64,000 bases of DNA from Phoronis australis. Lineage: Eukaryota > Phoronida > Phoronidae. The stretch covers positions 271,850 through 335,849 of the forward strand of contig NMRA01000110.1 in assembly GCA_002633005.1 (NCBI GenBank), written 5' to 3'. The translations under genes were made by a program, and so were the position numbers. Shown here one piece after another: positions 45,641-58,976 of the stretch (positions are counted from its first letter, which is position 1; the number at the start of each line of letters is the position of its first letter). Under the pieces are notes generated by a model, which did not search any database, was not told the DNA's origin, and saw nothing but the letters and a program-made list of their open reading frames with translations.

Positions 45641-48600
45641 ACTGTAGCAAAGTATTCTGTTTGCTCTCTTCATATTTTAAAGCGACACACACGTAATGAG
45701 GTACACGTGTTGCCTGCCTAACGTAAGCACAATAACGTCAACACGTGTTCTGTCCATTCATCACGTCTTATTACCGCTTCAAATCCCTAAACGGTACCGT
45801 GATGATGCGGTTGTGGTCAACGTGCAGCAAGCCTCGTAAAACAACTCCTAAAATGACAAAATAAAAAACATTTTGTTTGTTATTTTGTGGTCACTTCGTT
45901 TAATTGTTACCTGAAGTGTGACGGACTTAGGTCAGGACTAAGAAATCAAAAGTTTCAAGACACGTGTTGTGTTGAAAATTAATGAGGGGTGTAACAACTA
46001 AAATTAGCATGCTCCTTTCAATTCGTGAGAATTAGTTCCTGTTTCAGGAATTTGATGGAAAAATCTCTTTGTGGTGATGGAGTTTTCAGTTGAGTTATTT
46101 TTTGTGTATTCTAGGGACTACCGTAGGCTGCAACAGACTTGCTAAAGGTATTTAATTTTTATCTGAGTCTAAAACAACAATATCCGTTGCGTTTTTGAGA
46201 ATGATTACAAGCGACTAACTCTCGCCGTTTTCTGTCAGTCATTAGAAGATACCAAGGCCGGTGACTTTTCTAGATAAATACGCCTAAAATATTCTCCCGC
46301 TTGTTGTTTGGGATTTAACTTCTCTAAAACAACTTTAGACTGTGACCGCGCTGGTTCTAGACTCGAATCCTTGCTCAGGCTTTTTTCTTGCCAATAATGT
46401 GACTTCAACAGTTCGTTTCTCGTCAACCAAACTATGAAAACAATTCCCTAAAATAGTCTTGTGATTCTACTTATTTTTCGAACAAGTTTTGAGCTCATCG
46501 GAAGAGCGTAACGTCTCTAATAACAAGAATATCAAAACTTGTTAATTTAATTATGGTTTACAACTAGAGTCGACTGTGTTTCATCCGCTGGCTTGTTTAG
46601 GTAGACTCACTCTCGCATCCTTTCTCCGAATAGTTTTGGTCGACGACGACAAAATAACCACAAAATATCAGGACCATATATTCTACGGGCCAAGGCTCCG
46701 AGCGAAACGGACTTTTTTATTTTACTTTGTCTCGATAAACCCTATGCGGACTCCAAAATACGGCGTACGCATTCAAACCCAGCTCCCGAATCGCACACAC
46801 TCGTGCCGCTCACTGTCTGCCTTACACGGCACATGGACACAGAGTACGATATTTTCCAACTTTGTGTGTATGAACATGTGTTTGTGGGACTGTGAACTCT
46901 GTGAGTTTACCGGGACGTGATTAAAAGTTGAAGCTAAATTAATGAGTGCAATAGTCGTGTTGGTTTCTCTCATCAAAAAAATACCATTACTTGTTTAATT
47001 TCTATAACTTTAAGTTTGAACTAACGCGTCAAATTTCATCAGGCAGAACACCTTTGTTATGAAAACGGTAGTAAATGTCACAACCATAACCACTGCGCCC
47101 CTTGACGACAACCGTGGATGTTACGAGTGCGCAAACACTGATTACGGAGAATTCACTAATTGATAGTGACGTTCTGCGGTTTGTTGAAGCAAAGTCGAGG
47201 GAAATCCGATGAGTTGCAATAGCTGGTAAGGCCAACAAAAGACGCATTCGGGAACCCTCAACTTTAATTAATACCAAATAAGTGCATTGCAACACTACTT
47301 GAGTCCAGTGCTGTCACGTGACCCCGTCTTGAACAATAACAAGTTATATTGACTTCTAGCAGCACCGTCTCAAGTCCCTAAAGTCGTGACCGTTTCGGTT
47401 AGACGGAAATACACGAAGTAAGACCTCACAAGTCAACTACAGTGCGTACAGTTACTCTAGATGACATAAAAATGCATTACATTGTTTATTAATTCAGTTG
47501 CAATTGAAATAAATTGTTATATGTTGTGCACTCAACTTTGATGTGCACAGACGTTTTCAATGAGGTTGTTCACGTAAAACGCTAAGGACCCAGCATCAAT
47601 TATCTCTCTGTATTTTATTGCTTTGGCCTTACAAAACTTTATCGACCCTGGGACATTTTGATACATTGTTCAGAAGAGCTCGTGTTTGAGTATATCTGAA
47701 CAATGAATATTTTCGAAAAAATATCCCAAAAATGCTCAAAAAAGTGGATTAGTGAAATATGCTGTTTTGAGATACATTTGAAAAAAGAAGCCACTCACTC
47801 ACTGTTTGTTATCATATTGTGAATACGAACACGTCCGGGTATTCGTTTGACGTTCGTAAGCAGACGAACGCTGGAAACTTCAACACGCAGAAGAGGAAAT
47901 AAGATGGTTCACGACTTTAGGGTGCTCACGACTTTAGGGTGCTCACGACTTAAGGGCCTCTGACGGTACTCCTGAATTTTCCAATTTCAACATGGACAAT
48001 GGAAAAGAAAAATGTTGCTGGGATAATAAAGGTGAGAGACCTGACCTAACCACGTGACCTAACCACGTGGCCGAGTGCCATTGCAGAGAAATATCGCTGA
48101 ATAAAAAGAGTGGCGGTGTGTTGCGATCTCATTCAAGACTAATTGCACTCACTGATCACTGATATTGTGAGATCACATAAGCGAGTCCCATGTTTAGTCA
48201 AAATGGCCGATTATTACGACATGGTAAAATTTATCACAATGCTAGGTGCGCTTTCCCACAGTTCATCGTTCTAGGCAGGAGCCAGATGACGTAATATTGG
48301 CCCGTTATCAAGCTTTGATGCTTTCTAACGTAATTATTTCGCGTGCGTATCTAAGTAGATTTGGTTTCGACTGTTGTTGCCAAGCCTCGGTTAACGTGCA
48401 TGAGTAGAATACAAGAACCAAATATCACTGCAGCGGATGGACGATATGAATTACAAGACATCAAATATCACGGCAGTGGAAAACCGTTTCTGACTCGAAA
48501 ATAGGCGAGAATTTAATCCCACTGAGGAAGATTGTATTTCTCTTATTAAACTATCCGAAAACGCTAAATCTGCGACTAAATTTACTAATTTTTCACGGAA

Positions 48601-49309
48601 ACGTCATCGGTCTGTGGGGAAAATTAACCACGTTCAACTTATATATCACATTGATTTATCCACATTTTCATTTTCGCAATTTTCAACATACTTTACGTAC
48701 ATGAATGAAATCCCTGTGACCGAAGTATGACTCCGGTACAAACTTCAATCTAATAAACACGCATGCGCATGCCTTGTGTCATGCGAGCTTTAATAAACAC
48801 GCATGCGCATGCCTTGTGTCATGCGAGCTTTATTACTCACGGTACTTGGTAATGTTTTACAAAGGAAAGGTTAATTAGGCGGTATTGTCATCAAGTAAAA
48901 ATTGCATCAACGATGAAGGTCCATTTCCGGTTTGTCAACAGGTGTTTACAGAGATCCCGATACAGGGGGCTTCAGTTCTTAAGAGATCCCGATACAGGGA
49001 GCTTCAGGTCTTATTTGTCAACAATATTCATTTAAATTAAAACACAGTGTCGAGTTTCACACCCTGTGACTCCACGGTCATGCATGAGTGTCAATAACAT
49101 TGGCGTTTTTTGCTGGCAAAGAAGTTCACAGAATTCGCTGTTTCATCGCTCCACTAGTGAACAAATATTGACGAACAGTTGAAAACAACAGAGCTGGACT
49201 TGATTACAGCACTAAGTGTCAGAGGGCGGGAATATGCACGGTGGATGCCTATTACTCAGATATTATTTCTCACAAATATTTGAAGTTCAACAAGCCACGG
49301 GTAGGGTAT
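45641..49309. other. Intergenic, small repeats only
   Basis: Short direct repeats cacgactttagggtgct (47910-47955) and cctaaccacgtg (48043-48068), and a 41-bp duplication at 48750-48831 around acacgcatgcgcatgccttg. No supported gene. Confidence 0.5.
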
Positions 49310-49625
49310 ACGGGCTACTTAGACCCCCGTAGGTCATGAGTAGGGGATACGGGACTTTTTGAGCCCCAGCAGGTCACATGTAGGAGATACGGGGGTATTT
49401 AGACGCCAGTAGGCCATGAGTAGGGGAAACGGGGCTACTTAGACCCCAGTAGGCCATGAATAGGGGATACGGGGGTAATTGAGCCTCCGCAGGCCACGAG
49501 TAGGGGATACGCGCTATTTGGACCCTGCCGGAGTAGGTCATGAGTAGGGGATACGGGACTATTTGGACCCAGTAGGACACGATTAGGGGACACAGGGGTA
49601 TTTGGACCCCAGTAGGTCCAGCAAG
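49310..49625. repeat. Minisatellite of about 40 bp (aggtcatgagtaggggatac)
   Basis: Seven to eight imperfect copies of gtaggccatgagtaggggat plus acggggctacttagacccca. The period drifts between 38 and 42 bp. Proline-rich minus-strand open frames are repeat artefacts. Confidence 0.92.
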
Positions 49626-51569
49626 CACCCACTAATGCGTAAATCGTCTCAACCTATTTGCATGTCATACAGTATTGGTTAAGTTGACAATAATCAAACG
49701 ACTTCGACAATTATTCTTATGCGGCATAATTAAGATTACATGAGACCTTATAGATAAGTCTGAGTATTTCGTCCAATATTTACAAAACTATAGATTTTAG
49801 CTCAGTAAAAGTAGCATTTTCTGGAAGTAGAAAGTCTGTAGAATTAATTTTTGACTAAATCAGTGTAGAAAGCACGTAGAAATATTTTTTTGACTTTTTA
49901 CCAATATTGTATTGATTGAATTACATGACCAAGTGCTCATAGCAAAATTTTGCCAAACAGAAAAGATACATTGATAGCGAAGCAACTGCAACCATAGTGA
50001 CCACGTTTTGTCATATTTTGATGGACCCTCGCGCAAAACTGGATCACTTTAAAAACAACTCCTAGTGGTGACGGGTGTTATGGAGCACAGTGTATCAAGC
50101 ATTCTAGTATCTGGAAATTTCACATGAATTCGTTCAGCCATTTCGGAGATATGATTTTCCGGAATTAGCCAAATTTGGGCATTTTTCTAGGGTCCTACAT
50201 AGCCTTAGAGAATTTCTGTATTTGGTAAGTGTTCTAATGGTACTCTGTCTGCCTTCTACAGATTGAACGCTAAGGACTATAAATACACGAAAAGTGATTC
50301 ACAGAAGCGCACTTGAGTATTGCATAATATCAGGTGATTGAAAAACCATTGATCTAACGCGTTCTCGGAAATCTCCAGCTTCTCATACTTTTAATGTTTA
50401 TTCGTCGCCGAACACATTTTGATGATGAATGGTGACATTATGAAATGTTTGCCGTAATTTAGCATAAAGCTGTTGGGTCAAAGTCGAAGGCGTGTTTTAA
50501 TTAATTCGAAATGTGTTAACTGTGATTTCCGGTGAGAACACAATAACATGTTTATCTTTTCAGCCCGCAAAAAATCTTGATTCCATTAATTACATGTTTA
50601 ACAATATCGACAGTAATAAATGTTGGCATACAAGGAATTTCCAAAAATAGGCCCATAGACGGATATTCGGGAAAACGACCTTTCGAAAACGTCAAATGAA
50701 ACCGTATTGTCGGAAACTGGAATAAACACGCCTTTTTAATGTAAGTAGATGCATCTCACCACAAAGAATTTAATTTATCTCTGATACTTATTTCCCTTCC
50801 AGCAAGCACAGTGCGTTAAAACTGTCTTTCATACACGGCGGTTGCCGTTGCCAACTAAGTCACCCAATATTTCGTTATTTCTGTGAAATAGTGATCCCAA
50901 AATATAGTGTCTTCCCAGAATAAACACAATTTTACTTCAAAACATATTGCATACGTATTTTAGAACATCAGATTTTCATAACACGGCCATGGGCGTACTT
51001 CTGGAAAATTTTTCCGAAAATACGCCCATCGACGTTGTTTTGGGTTGGGCTATTGTTGGAAATTCACGCCGGTAATATTCATCTGTTGAGAAAGTGAATG
51101 AACACAGTAAAGAATATCAGTTTCATTTTTGTAAACTTTCATTAAAGCATTGTGGCGTGCGTTGCTTCCTTGTTCTAAATAGCGACATCCACAGATACTG
51201 ATCACGTTATAGGAATAAATGACTCTGGCCCCTGCTTTGATCGGACCTTTGACCGGCGGATTTACGACACGCCGTAAATTACACTTGGAGATGACGTCAT
51301 AATGAGTGAACGCGGAAAACACATATCTTGGCACATTTCATTTTGTGACAACAAAAACATGCCCCGGACGCATGCGTCCCGGACAACGTGTTCCGATACC
51401 GTGTTCCGTTAATAAATGTTTGTCTTGTATAATTTCCAACTAATTTTCAGCACTGCTGGAGTCATTGTGCTGCACGTGTCTCCACGTCTGTCATTGGTAA
51501 TCGCTTTCGCTGCCGGAATGAGCAGGAGAGTATGAAAGTATAGTGCGAGATCTACGTTTTAATTCAGTA
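49626..51569. other. Intergenic, nothing recognised
   Basis: AT-rich sequence without a supported exon or array. 'tacgcccat'-type motifs occur at 50650 and 51020. Confidence 0.5.
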
Positions 51570-51841
51570 AGGGGGGGGGGGGGGNGTTAGGATTGGCAAG
51601 AATCTGAGGCGCATGGCGCCGAATGGAGGGAAGGTCGGGAAGATTTTTTTTGGTTTTTTAGTTGCTGATTTCGCTTTTCTGGGGACATTTTTTAAAATTC
51701 TTATTTTTGATACTGTCCGGGTGGGGGTTGAACTCCCTGAATTCCCCCGTAGATCGGCGCCATTAGCTTGGGTGGCGCAGCAATGAAAAAAGTGGGGGTA
51801 TAGCCACCCCCCACCCAGTCCCCTATGGTGCACCGCCCATG
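51570..51841 (-). mobile_element. Element related to 29838-29979, longer copy on the minus strand
   Basis: Read on the minus strand it begins catgggcggtgcaccatagg, has a G-rich stretch, then ccacttttttcattgctgcg, and extends to a poly-G/poly-C run with a single N at 51595. The right end is not defined. The minus-strand open frame across it has no known domain. Confidence 0.55.
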
Positions 51842-53675
51842 ATAAGGGCGTTTGGTGGACCATGTCACGGACGGGGTCACAGGAGTCGATCGACCGACGT
51901 TGGAAGACACTTTCTTGGCATATAACTTCATCATGAAGGCAATCGCTATATCGTTTAAGAACGTTTACGGGGTCCTCCGGGTTTGGTCCCGCCTTTATCT
52001 CAGTAAAATCAAACATATAACACTTCAGAATCAGTAAATGTCACGTAGTGACGTGCATTATGAAGGAATTCACTACGGCGTTTATAATAGCACGATTCAA
52101 AATATTTCCATTTTATGTGTCACAAACACTGAGCAGATGGCAATAGAGTCCTGTTTGCGAAGGACAAACCCGTGCCCGGCGTTTACAAACTTAATAGATT
52201 TGAGTGAAAAAATACTTTCTGCCAGTCTAAAAATAAAGCTCTGGTTCCAATTAAAGAATAGTACGTAAAGACATTCTTTTTAAAATAGTTTAAATTTTCT
52301 TAACAATACGACTACGCAAAGAGGCCTGGCGATTCTCGGGCACGCAAGGGTCAGTCCTCAACAAAACAAAATAAACAAACAAATAGTTTGATTCAATTAG
52401 TAACAAAGTTGTTGATTTCCGAAATTTATTTTTAACACGAAGCAAGCGTTATTCATGCAAGGAAGATACTGGAACGTTGAGCAATCTTCTAATATGGCAA
52501 AAACTTCCACGTTCCGTTTTTTCAACCACAGTAGATGAACGTTAGGTAACCAACGCTACGCCAACTCTGCACGTGCTGCCACTGCAGTGAATCGATTAAC
52601 GCTACCTTTCTCCCGACATCTGACCTATGGCGTGTGTGTTAGTGAACCAAAATATATGAATGTTCCGGTACCAGCGCCTCTGACACAAAAAATGAAGATA
52701 TTAAAGCGTGCCAAGAGCCATTCATGAAAACGAAACAAATTACCCCCGCCAGTGCTCATTCAAGGAATCATCAATTTCTCATGACTTGGTTTGTCACCAG
52801 TTCCCTTCATAATCAACATTGTCTCACATTTTAAGAAAACTACTCGCATTTGTTGTTAAAGTATTGCCAGTTTGTACTTTATTATCTATTATTACACGTT
52901 GACTGCCTTTTGTTAATATATATGTGCTGCATTTTTAAGTAACCTGTGGAGATGTTCTGTAATTAAAGTTCAAAATAAAGCACCATTGTACAACTCAATT
53001 GAAAGTTAATTTTGTACCATCCATTAGGCTTGCTTATAAGAATTGATCAGGCGACAAACCTTCTTGTTGTCGGTGTCAAATAAATGTATATAAAGTTATG
53101 AGAAAATTGTTTAATTCCATTCATTGTGTAAAATTATTTTACGAGCAACCACTTTCTCAGTGGAATCTATTTTTGCAATAAATCAGGCCTTGGAGGACGA
53201 AAATAGCAACGGAAAACAATAGAACAGCGAGGAAACGCGGTACACATGAGTCGGCCATTCCTCACATAAACCGCAACAGCGCTTTACTGACGTGGGTTTG
53301 CAATGTCGTTTCTGCCAAATTCTCGTGCCAATGTCCTAACTTGCACCGGTAGACCCCCGCCGATCTGACTCTCCACCGCTCCTGTAGCATTCCGGCCTGA
53401 TTCTTTTCACGCTTTACTGCTTGTAAATAAGAGGTGAGAAAATAATACACACAAGCAGCCAAGCACTGTACACGTGACCAGTGCTGAAAACTGTTTGTTT
53501 ATTTAATTCAGCTCAAGGTGAAGATATGTAGTTGAACTCTACTCATACTTTGTAGAACAATTTCACCCGACAGGCAGTTTTACTCTGTATTTGAAAAACC
53601 CGGGGGTAACGCAAACTGGTAGGTTTCCGAAGAAATCACTCAAGATTTGCAGTAAAAGAACGTGAATGTTCATCA
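51842..53675. other. Intergenic, nothing recognised
   Basis: No supported exon, RNA gene or array. Confidence 0.5.
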
Positions 53676-53790
53676 GGGACAATCTGCACAAGCCATGAAC
53701 GTGCGTGCGTGTTCGTGGGACAATCTGTACACGACGTGAACCTAGTACGTTTATCTTCGTGTAGAGGGACCATCTGCACACGCAATGAAC
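53676..53790. repeat. Imperfect repeat of about 45 bp, three copies (gggacaatctgcaca)
   Basis: Copies start at 53676, 53717 and 53766, each with a tgaacgt block downstream. Confidence 0.85.
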
Positions 53791-56700
53791 GTACTCCACC
53801 GCTTACTGGAGTCCAACATTTTCGTATCAATGCGATCGTTTTGAGACATGCGCAACAGTAACTCACCAAGCTGCGCGTAGCCCGCTCCTCCCCCCGGAAA
53901 ACGCTTCCATGGTATTAGAAGCATCACATTCTTTAAGGAAATATCATGCAATCGCCAACGAACTTGGTTGAAAATATTCATATTGTGCTCCCTTTATGTT
54001 AGTCATTAGCGCCCCCTTTTTCGGTGATTAAAACGCCAGGACGCTTGGAACAAAATAGGTGCACGTTTTACGCGCTCCGTTCGAACTAGTTAAGTAAACC
54101 AATTTAACCATCTTTCAATAAGTGTCGATTCTTGTCACAAATAAACTCCCCTGAAAATCATTGCTTTATCATTTTTTTCAAATTAAGTACAGCCAGTCGA
54201 CTTACTGTTGAGTGCTAAATGTAAACCCCGGGACACGAAGTAACAAGGTACTGGGGAGTTGTATTGGGTAGACACAGACGAGAGTTCAGGGAGGTATTGC
54301 CTTCAGGCTTAGTGAAACAATAAGCCAACAACAAAGAGAACAAAATTGGAAAAGCTTTGATGTTTTAAACATGAATTAAGAAGTAAAACGAGAAACTATA
54401 GACTGTTTATCAAAGCCATGAGCTCGACGACTGAGCCTACTCAAGAAGTGATCGAATAGACTGGAATAACATCTTTCGTGGTATCAATTTTTGAATTTGA
54501 CGGAGAAAAGTTGACCTGAAGTTGATGGTCATCCCAAGGAAGACGTGAAAGTTTGACGGTACTGGGCACCTCTCGCACCGTACACTGGGGTCATTCGGTG
54601 CAAGCGACTTGTACTCTCCTGGTTTCGTTGAATCATAATCGTGCATCAACCAAACAGGCCAGCTAATAAAACAAGTACAAGGCTTCATTCACACCGTCCA
54701 GAAACCAACCTAACAAACTAATACAACAAGTACACCTCAGCCACACCGTCAAAATTTAAAACGAACTTCACACAGGCTTTTACTCGATCTGTGAAACCAC
54801 GATAAAAACAGTAACGACAAAAACAATTGATTCGTTTGAGCGTTCTCGCTTCAGTCCCTAGACTTTTCTCATCACCAACCCCCCTTCTCCCATATCCCTC
54901 CCCCTCCCCCTCCCCCTATTACAATTTTTTGGTTATTGTCAATGCTCATGTCAGCTATCAATTTCATTGTTCGTGGCGAGATAACATTCTCATTTTCATC
55001 AGGTCATTGACATGTGCCGCACACCCGGGCGCAACAAAAAGTTATAAATAGTTCTCATTTAGCGATATTTCAGTGGTCTTAGTGCTAAATAGTTTAAACG
55101 TCGGGAATGACATGGATTCAGTGACAAACTAGTTAAGTATATCGTCGTCCTGTCAGCATTCGTGTAGAATGTCAAAAACACTTGACTCAAAGCGTGAATA
55201 ATATCGAGGACTATTAATTAGTTTTCGGTACACAATATACAAACACATCTTTTGGCGTACAAAATAATTGATAACACAAACGGTCGTAATGTCCGTGAAT
55301 CATGGCTCAGTTCTAACCTCTCTGTCACCCATGCACCAAGCGGCTGGCTTCTCCCGAGTTGGATGTCGCGTGCCTCGGATTGTGTTGGTTAAATTGGTTA
55401 ATTCAATTGAGTTCAACAAATGTATTTACTACGAATCAGGATTTTGTTTATACATATCAATTCGATATTAGGCATTGCTCAAACTCAGGAGTGGGTAAAC
55501 GACTTTCATGATTTTTGTATCGGTTTTAGCGCGCCGTCAGGACAGTTTAGGTTATTTCATGTCTGCATGCAGCGTTTCGATGACTTGAAACAAAAATTGA
55601 TTTCATTTTAGAAAGTCTCTGTGTACAAAGGAAGTTATCTTGATCCCGCCAATATGACGTATAATTAATCAGACGACACAACACTCATCGTTTCATTTAC
55701 AACCATTGTCCCACATCCAGTTCACTGGCACGTGCTTAGCGATGACGCGACTTGATATCACCAACTGTCAATAACATTAGTAATGGCTTCATTTAAAAAA
55801 TAAAGCTTAAGTTAAATTACCATCATTTGCTTGTGGTGCGTAGGGCACTACATAGAGGCAGAACTTTGATACCGGTGATTCGATACCAAAATTATCCCCA
55901 GAGTGATAAAAAACGTTGATGGCGCTTGCTCCCAGTCGTAAACTATACCTGCACTAAAAATCAGATTTTTATTCACTTAAGCGTGGCTTCATGAAATGAA
56001 CGAGGCCTTGATTTTGGACAGACGGTGAGTGACGTCAAGTACACAAGTTATGTGAAAGTTATTCCCGACCAGCACCGCCAATGTAGATAGGTGGAGATCA
56101 CTTCATTTTCGTGATATTTCAAGCAGTAGCAGTTCACGTGATCACGTGATCATAATTTAGAACCGACAACTAAAGTAGTAACCGATTGTGCACACCCAAA
56201 TTGATACAATTTCGAAGCTGCATCGATCTGTGCCGTTCTTTTAGTTTGCACAGGGCCTTACACATACTACGCGCAACTGTCCCTCAGCAACTACACGAAT
56301 TCGTTCTCGGTAAATAATGTCATGGGGGGGGGGCAATCATAAGTAGAACGATTTTCTTGTAAACAACCGATTTTGGCCGATCATAATGGTTTTATATGAA
56401 TTAATACCAACTAATTCTGTGAATTGATATGAATACTATAATAGCAAATAAATGATTATTCAAACGGTTTGATATAATTTTCCATGGAAGGCTTGTCACC
56501 TATCATGAGTGACTAATGACTTGATATCACTGATCACTGGAGGCTTAGAATGATGTTATGAATGATGAACACGGTGATATCACCTGACACCAGACTGATG
56601 ATCATTTATCGCTAGTCAGTTCAAAATCAGAGCATACTAAGCTACCGTGTTGGTTAATTTACAAGAGTTTGTCTTTCGCCACCGCTTCCAGGAGTGTTAA

Positions 56701-58480
56701 ACAAAAATGAGATTACACGTTAAAATGACATTATCGGAGAGAAATGTGGTTTTCTGAAACTTGGGAACCTTGGCGGTAGCAATTACACATTTAACTGTCC
56801 AGCTAAATCAGAGTCGATGAGTACCAGAGCATTTTAAGCTTATTTATCCAGTAAACCCATCGGCTTTGATCTCAACGAATGTCCGACAGACATCGGCCAG
56901 AATTGGCGAGTTGTGTTAAAATCACAGCGTCTTTAGTCATCAAAAAACGACGATGTTCCTTAAAAAAACTAAGCATGCCTCAACAGAATCCTAGGTATGC
57001 ATCGATGCACAATGAAGGACATCACTGGAATACGAAAATGGTGTGCGCACTTAAGGTTACATCTGCACATGCACTGGCGTAGCCAGACGTTTTCAACAGA
57101 GGTGCCAAAGCGAACCGCTGAGTGGCGACGGGAGTGACTTTTTATAAAATTGAAATGAATGTCGAACGAGAGAGGACTTCTTGTAATGAGCAGATGGAGT
57201 TCTAGTGACGACGTGTGCAAATGTCAACTACTATCGCTGCATCAGTTTCATATATTTCAAAATAGAAAGAATTACCTGCTTGTGATAGGGCGGAACGCGT
57301 CCTTCTTAATGGGGTATCCCATCATGGTAACTAAAACACTTCCTTGACACGTCACATACACAATTGTTGTGACAATTTGGGCCAGTTGTGACAATTTGGA
57401 CGACAATGTTGGCTCAAATTCTACAATTCAGAAGTTGGACCACTTATGTATCCAAAAGACTGCCAGCTTCCAAGCAGACGGTTGCCTGCCGCTGGATTCT
57501 GGACTGGACTAGAGTCTCGGACTCATAAAGCTACAGTGCTTTCAGTGCGGACGCACTGATTTTCACTTATTTTAAAAAAAACGACAACTCAAGAGAATGC
57601 TGCACGTATAACATCGACAAACAACAGTGAGGCCACATGTAACATCAGACAGCAACATCGACCAACAATGCCGGCACCAGCACGTAAAACATCAGACAGC
57701 AACATCGACAAAGAATGAATATGCATCTGTTTTATGCAATATTCACTATCTCTCTAGTGTGGCATTTTTTAATTTGTCTTCCCTGATGTCCAAACTACCA
57801 GCTCTAACATGGAGTGACATCGTCACATTTGAGCAGCACTATTTAATGGCAGAATACATAATTCTTTAGAATCCCTTAAATCTACTGAAATAACCTGTAA
57901 CTTTTGAGATCCATGCCAATAGGCCATTTTGGGTTGAGACAGCGAGCCAGTGTTGGCTACGCCGTGAAGGGATCAGAGTCGTCGCTAAGCCATAGGTCGC
58001 TTTCAGTTGGCCAAAACGTGTGATTCTGTACTAAGCTGTTCAGTCAGCCCAAAACACGTGTGGTCGACATCGGCGAACTAGTGTACAGCATGCGAACATT
58101 TTGTTGTAATCCATTGGTCGTTGTTTAGTAACTCTAGGTAACTTGAAAAGGATAATGCGTACAAATTGAAATGCCAGACGTGAGCGTTGCGTTTAAGAAA
58201 ACAGATCGGTTCATTAGTACTCAGCTGCGAGTGATGGTCAGGTTTTGTCCAACTGCAGAGACGCGTTGTCTGGAGTCAAACAATGGACCAGTAACTGGTC
58301 GAGGTGAGTGCCTGAACAACGAACAAAACGCACTGGTTCAACTTTGAGAGCATACGCTTAACACACACATATGAAAATTGACAGCTAGTTTTCATTTGAG
58401 AGAACAAGTGCCCAAGCTACAGCCAAGTTCAGTCCACGTAATTAGGAACCAGGGATAAAAAATCGCAAGGCTATTGGACA
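53791..58480. other. Intergenic upstream of the astacin gene
   Basis: Contains a C-rich simple repeat (ccctcc)n at 54879-54918, a palindromic cluster tcacgtgatcacgtgatca at 56134-56152, and an imperfect duplication around aacatcagacagcaacatcg at 57640-57715. No gene was supported. Confidence 0.5.
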
Positions 58481-58498
58481 GTTATTCTTGAGTTCTTA

Positions 58499-58620
58499 GC
58501 CAATCAGCGGAAGCACCCAACTTGACGTGAACTTTGTTGATGTTTTGCCACTGAACGGAAATGAGTAGGGTCATGTGATGTCACCAATAAAGAGGATAGA
58601 CCAGAAGTGAGAGTATAAAA
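58499..58620 (+). promoter_or_regulatory. Core promoter: CCAAT boxes and TATA box
   Basis: gccaatcagcgg at 58499-58510 is a strong NF-Y-type CCAAT box. A second CCAAT lies at 58584-58588. tataaaag at 58614-58621 is a canonical TATA box, predicting a start near 58645-58650 (attcattgg resembles an initiator). A second TATA-like tttataaaaaa at about 58758 could give a shorter leader. All lie ahead of the signal-peptide exon in the right orientation. Confidence 0.7.
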
Positions 58621-58777
58621 GACCGAGGAATCCCCGAATTTGACAATTCATTGGCGAGATAAGCATTTTGAAAGAAGATCGAAATATTGAGAGCCTGATA
58701 CAAGCGAAAGAGTCTGGATTGCCTCCTGATATAAACTTTTGTTTTGAAGAAGGATTTTTATAAAAAAGTGTTTTCTT

Positions 58778-58792
58778 ATGAGTTTCAAGTGA
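58778..58792 (+). other. Small upstream open reading frame in the 5' leader
   Basis: The only ATG between the predicted start site and the main ATG: atg agt ttc aag tga, four codons. It might modestly reduce translation of the main frame. It would be absent from transcripts started at the second TATA-like site. Confidence 0.45.
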
Positions 58793-58886
58793 AGATTGTT
58801 TGCAAAAGAAATTGAGAAGGAGTTCTGCCGGTTCATCAAGATTATTATTTATTTATTCATCGCTAAACAACTTACCTTAATCCACT

Positions 58887-58976
58887 ATGAGGAACAGTTC
58901 CGTCGTCACTATTTGTTTGAGGACTATTGCCGTTTTAGTGCTGTTCGCATTTGTGGAGTCAAGACCACGATTAAAG
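58887..58976 (+). CDS. Astacin-like metallopeptidase, exon 1 (signal peptide)
   Basis: First coding exon of a secreted astacin-family (M12A) zinc peptidase; the 5' leader begins about 58645. The ATG opens MRNSSVVTICLRTIAVLVLF followed by AFVESRPRLK. This is a classic signal peptide: Arg at positions 2 and 12, a hydrophobic core at about 13-22 and likely cleavage near residue 25. The exon ends in phase 0 at AAG|GTAAGA. The start was chosen because it gives the signal peptide, follows a TATA promoter and splices in phase to exons 2 and 3. Confidence 0.8.

Noticed and set aside
46576-46920. Plus-strand 114-codon gene
   Set aside because: No domain, no splice sites linking it to anything, composition like surrounding non-coding DNA.
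51564-52016. Minus-strand 150-codon gene
   Set aside because: It lies across a dispersed element and a poly-G run with an N, with no domain or splice context.
58171-58302. Alternative first exon (atgccagacgtgagc... with donor gtgagt)
   Set aside because: Lies upstream of the TATA promoter, encodes no signal peptide and has no recognised motif. It could be a distal first exon only if RNA data show it.
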